From NCBI RefSeq assembly GCF_000025325.1, contig NC_013743.1:3410001-3474000 (forward strand): 64,000 bases of DNA. Reading direction: 5' to 3'. The notes under the pieces are model-generated. The model did not search any database. It worked only from the letters and a program-made list of their open reading frames with translations, and was not told where the DNA came from. The stretch comes from Haloterrigena turkmenica DSM 5511. Its GTDB lineage: Archaea > Halobacteriota > Halobacteria > Halobacteriales > Natrialbaceae. The translations under genes were made by a program, and so were the position numbers. Positions 61,824 to 64,000 of the stretch are shown here, piece after piece (within the stretch, counting starts at the first letter, position 1; each line of letters begins with the position of its first letter).

Positions 61824-63584
61824 TCAGGCCGTCGTATAGTGCTCGAAACGGTCGATCGCGCGCCGGTACGAGAGCACCGCGACGAGGAGGCCACCGACGA
61901 GCACGAGGCCGCCACCGCCGAATCGCAGGACCGCGAGGTCCAGACTCCCGATCCCGTCGCCGAGTGCGACGAACCAGTCGGCGGGCGCCGCGACGACGTC
62001 GGCGGTCGCGGCCGCGAGCAGTTCCGACAGGACCGCCGGAAGGACGCCGAAGAGGCCGGCCAGCGCTCCGCGCGTCAGTTCCGGGGCGAGGACGAGTCCC
62101 GCGAGAACGGTTCCGGGAACGACCGTCAGTCCTGCGTGGAGGGCCACGGCGGTCATCCGCGGCGGGATCACGTCGCAGCTCCGCCCGACCGAGATAGCGC
62201 TGAACCGCGGGAACACCATCCCGATCGCCGGTGCGATCGCGACCGCGACGCAGGTCACGAAGCCGCTCAGAGTGATCAGGCCGACGCGCTCGAGGAGCGT
62301 GTACGGCGAGACGAGCGTCGCGAGCCCGGTCACGAGGGGGACGAGCGGGAGGCCGATCAGCAGGCCCGGCACCAGGAGGCCGCGGACGTACTGGCGGCCC
62401 GGGACGGCCGTCAGCGTTACCGGGAGCACCGCACCCTCGTCGCCGAAGGGGTTCATCGCGAACAGGGAGCCGACGACCCACGGGAGCGCGACGGCACACA
62501 GCGGCGCGGCCACCGTCTCGATCGAACCGGACTGGATCGCCGTATTGACGACCGCGCTGCCGACGGCGAAGAGGGGAATCATGAGGAACATCAGCCGGTT
62601 GGAGTCGCGTCGCGTTCGAAGGAGCGCCCACTCCGCGACGCGGCGCGTCGGCGTCGACAGCAGTCGGGGCACCGGCAGCGGCGCCGCGGCGGTCGTGAGC
62701 GCGTCGCGACGGAGCGTGAGTTCGCCTGCACGTTCGCCGTCGCTCGAGCCGTCCGAATCGACGCTCACCGGCTCGATAAACCACAGCGTCGTCGTCAGCC
62801 GGTCGACGAGGAACCCGCCGACGAGCAGAATCACCGCGCTGCTGAGACCGACGCCGAACCAGCGCAACGGCGTCGTCGTAAGCCCCGTTCCGGCCAGTGC
62901 GAGGTCGGCGAACCACCCGACCGGGAGCACGGCGAGCGACGATTGATCGACGCCGCCGATCTGCGGATAGAAAAACAGCGCGTAGCCGCCGAACCCGAGC
63001 AGCGAGGCGGCCGTTCCGAGCACCGTCTTGTGGCGAGCGACGAACGGGGACGTCGCCACCAGCAGGGCCACCACGTAGCCGGCCGCCGACCCCGTGACGA
63101 CCGCGGTCGCCGCGAACAGCGCCGCCGTCGTCGGAACGACGAGCAGACTCGCGGGCGACCCCAGCAGGAGGACACAGACCGCAGTCGTCAGGAGTACCGG
63201 CGGCGCGAAATAGGCGAGGACGCGGAGCGTCTCCGCGACGACCAGTCCACCGGCGGTCGCTCGCGACGAGACGGTCGTCAACACGAAGGGTTCGGCTTCG
63301 ATCCGCGTGCGCACGGACACGACCCGTTGGCCGATCAGAAACACCGCGAACAGCCAGAAGAGCGCGACCATTCCGCGGACGGAGTCCAGTTCCGAGAGCG
63401 TCTCGAGGCCGCGGATCGCATCGGCGAAAACGAACACGACGAGGGCCCCGATTAGCGTCGGCACCGCCGCACCGAGCGCGATGAGGGCGAACCGGCCCTT
63501 GGAACGCCACAGCGCGCGGATCGACCGCCGGAACTCGAGGACGCCGATGTCGAGGCTCGCCTGAGCCCACCTCGAGTCAGTCAC
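61824..63584 (-). CDS. ABC exporter permease (ABC-2 like)
   Basis: A 586-residue membrane protein with about 12 or more helices in two groups, separated by a cytoplasmic region (~285-345) containing the acidic DGSSDGERAG and the helix TPTRRVAEWALLRTRRDSNR. The N-terminus FRRSIRALWRSKGRF is the amphipathic elbow typical of ABC-2 exporter permeases. It overlaps the ATPase gene upstream (stop at 63577, start at 63584), so both are made together. The substrate is unknown; the size suggests a fused two-domain permease. Confidence 0.82.
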   Translation of the reverse strand: MTDSRWAQASLDIGVLEFRRSIRALWRSKGRFALIALGAAVPTLIGALVVFVFADAIRGLETLSELDSVRGMVALFWLFAVFLIGQRVVSVRTRIEAEPFVLTTVSSRATAGGLVVAETLRVLAYFAPPVLLTTAVCVLLLGSPASLLVVPTTAALFAATAVVTGSAAGYVVALLVATSPFVARHKTVLGTAASLLGFGGYALFFYPQIGGVDQSSLAVLPVGWFADLALAGTGLTTTPLRWFGVGLSSAVILLVGGFLVDRLTTTLWFIEPVSVDSDGSSDGERAGELTLRRDALTTAAAPLPVPRLLSTPTRRVAEWALLRTRRDSNRLMFLMIPLFAVGSAVVNTAIQSGSIETVAAPLCAVALPWVVGSLFAMNPFGDEGAVLPVTLTAVPGRQYVRGLLVPGLLIGLPLVPLVTGLATLVSPYTLLERVGLITLSGFVTCVAVAIAPAIGMVFPRFSAISVGRSCDVIPPRMTAVALHAGLTVVPGTVLAGLVLAPELTRGALAGLFGVLPAVLSELLAAATADVVAAPADWFVALGDGIGSLDLAVLRFGGGGLVLVGGLLVAVLSYRRAIDRFEHYTTA

Positions 63585-64000
63585 GGGCCGCCTCCTCGGT
63601 CTCGATCACGGTCTCGCTGCCGGCCCCGTCGCGAGCGGAGTCGATAGGGTCAGCGTCGGTCAGTTCGAGGAAGACGTCCTCGAGCGTGCCGTCGTCGCCG
63701 GTTTCGGCCCGTCGGGCGAGCGCGTCGGGCGCGCCCTCGGCGACCAGTCGCCCGTCGGAGAGGATGCCGACCGTGTCGGCGACCGCTTCGACGACCGGGA
63801 GGATGTGCGTCGAAAGGAAGACGGTCGTCCCCCCGTCGGCGAGGCCGCGAATTCGCTCGCGGATCGTCTTGGCCGCTCGCGGGTCCAGCCCGGAGGTCGG
63901 TTCGTCGAGGAAGACGACGTCGGGGTCGTGGAGCACGGCCTGCACGAAGGCGACCTTCTGGCGCATCCCCGTCGAGTAGTCGTCGATAAGCGTCTCGGCG
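63577..64000 (-). CDS. ABC transporter ATP-binding protein, C-terminal part (cut by window end)
   Basis: The ATPase partner of the permease. The visible ~141 residues include the signature region YSTGMRQKVAFVQAVLHDP, in which S-T-G-M-R-Q replaces the canonical LSGGQ as in many exporter ATPases. Walker B and the D-loop are VVFLDEPTSGLDPRAA and the switch His is in FLSTHILPVVEAVAD. The Walker A half lies beyond 64000. A C-terminal ~45-residue acidic extension follows. Its last eight bases overlap the permease start. Confidence 0.9.
   Translation of the reverse strand, partial: AETLIDDYSTGMRQKVAFVQAVLHDPDVVFLDEPTSGLDPRAAKTIRERIRGLADGGTTVFLSTHILPVVEAVADTVGILSDGRLVAEGAPDALARRAETGDDGTLEDVFLELTDADPIDSARDGAGSETVIETEEAARD

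Overview
The window is chromosomal DNA of an extremely halophilic archaeon (class Halobacteria; the gene content suggests a Natrialbaceae-like genus, which is inference). The evidence is high GC, acidic proteins, Tat signals followed by lipoboxes, PGF-CTERM surface proteins, an A-type ATP synthase, an S-layer-type glycoprotein, a Htr chemotransducer, PAN, and genes starting close behind TATA boxes. I see no rRNA, tRNA, CRISPR array or complete insertion sequence. LAYOUT. 1-8.3 kb: end of a membrane protein, a haloarchaeal hypothetical, pdxS (vitamin B6), an acetoacetate-decarboxylase-family enzyme, a tandem pair of Tat-exported PQQ-repeat beta-propellers sharing a 23-bp upstream box, a DUF1405 membrane protein and a small HTH protein. 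8.3-22 kb: valS with an in-frame hairpin insertion, a DUF4097-like lipoprotein, a two-halved MMPL/RND exporter, a CARF-like regulator, a sulfatase-fold hydrolase, a Tfx regulator, a MoxR fragment, a metallo-beta-lactamase hydrolase, small membrane proteins and a TRAM protein. 22-34.3 kb: etfB-etfA, a binding-protein/chemotransducer pair of BasB-BasT type, a polyprenyl synthase, a DUF373 protein, a hybrid PAS histidine kinase with an in-frame hairpin array, and a COG2108-type radical SAM protein. 34.6-45.9 kb is a cell-surface region: a lipoprotein, a divergent membrane HTH regulator and secreted protein, a subtilase with PGF-CTERM, the S-layer-type glycoprotein with an AT-rich leader, and a pilin-like protein. 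45.9-58.7 kb: a methyltransferase divergent from atpHIKECFAB, then an acyl-CoA ligase and two small genes before atpD. 58.7-64 kb: a DUF5811-like protein, pyruvoyl arginine decarboxylase, a striking hairpin array behind pan, pan itself, and an ABC exporter pair (one gene cut by the window end). HOW IT FITS TOGETHER. Most genes are housekeeping: respiration and ATP synthesis (etf, atp), tRNA charging (valS), agmatine supply (pdaD), regulated proteolysis (pan), lipid precursors and cofactor synthesis. The surface region builds and probably senses the envelope. MOST UNUSUAL. First, etfA and the radical SAM gene are each followed by a 150-210 bp element whose far side carries a decayed copy of the last ~35 nt of that same gene. 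The two elements share sequence at both ends, so they look like one family that inserts at gene 3' ends and rebuilds the end it displaces. Second, short perfect palindromes with exactly 3-nt loops cluster behind pan (ten in 262 bp), in-frame in the histidine kinase and valS, and inside both 3'-end elements. This may be an undescribed family of small mobile or RNA-structural elements.
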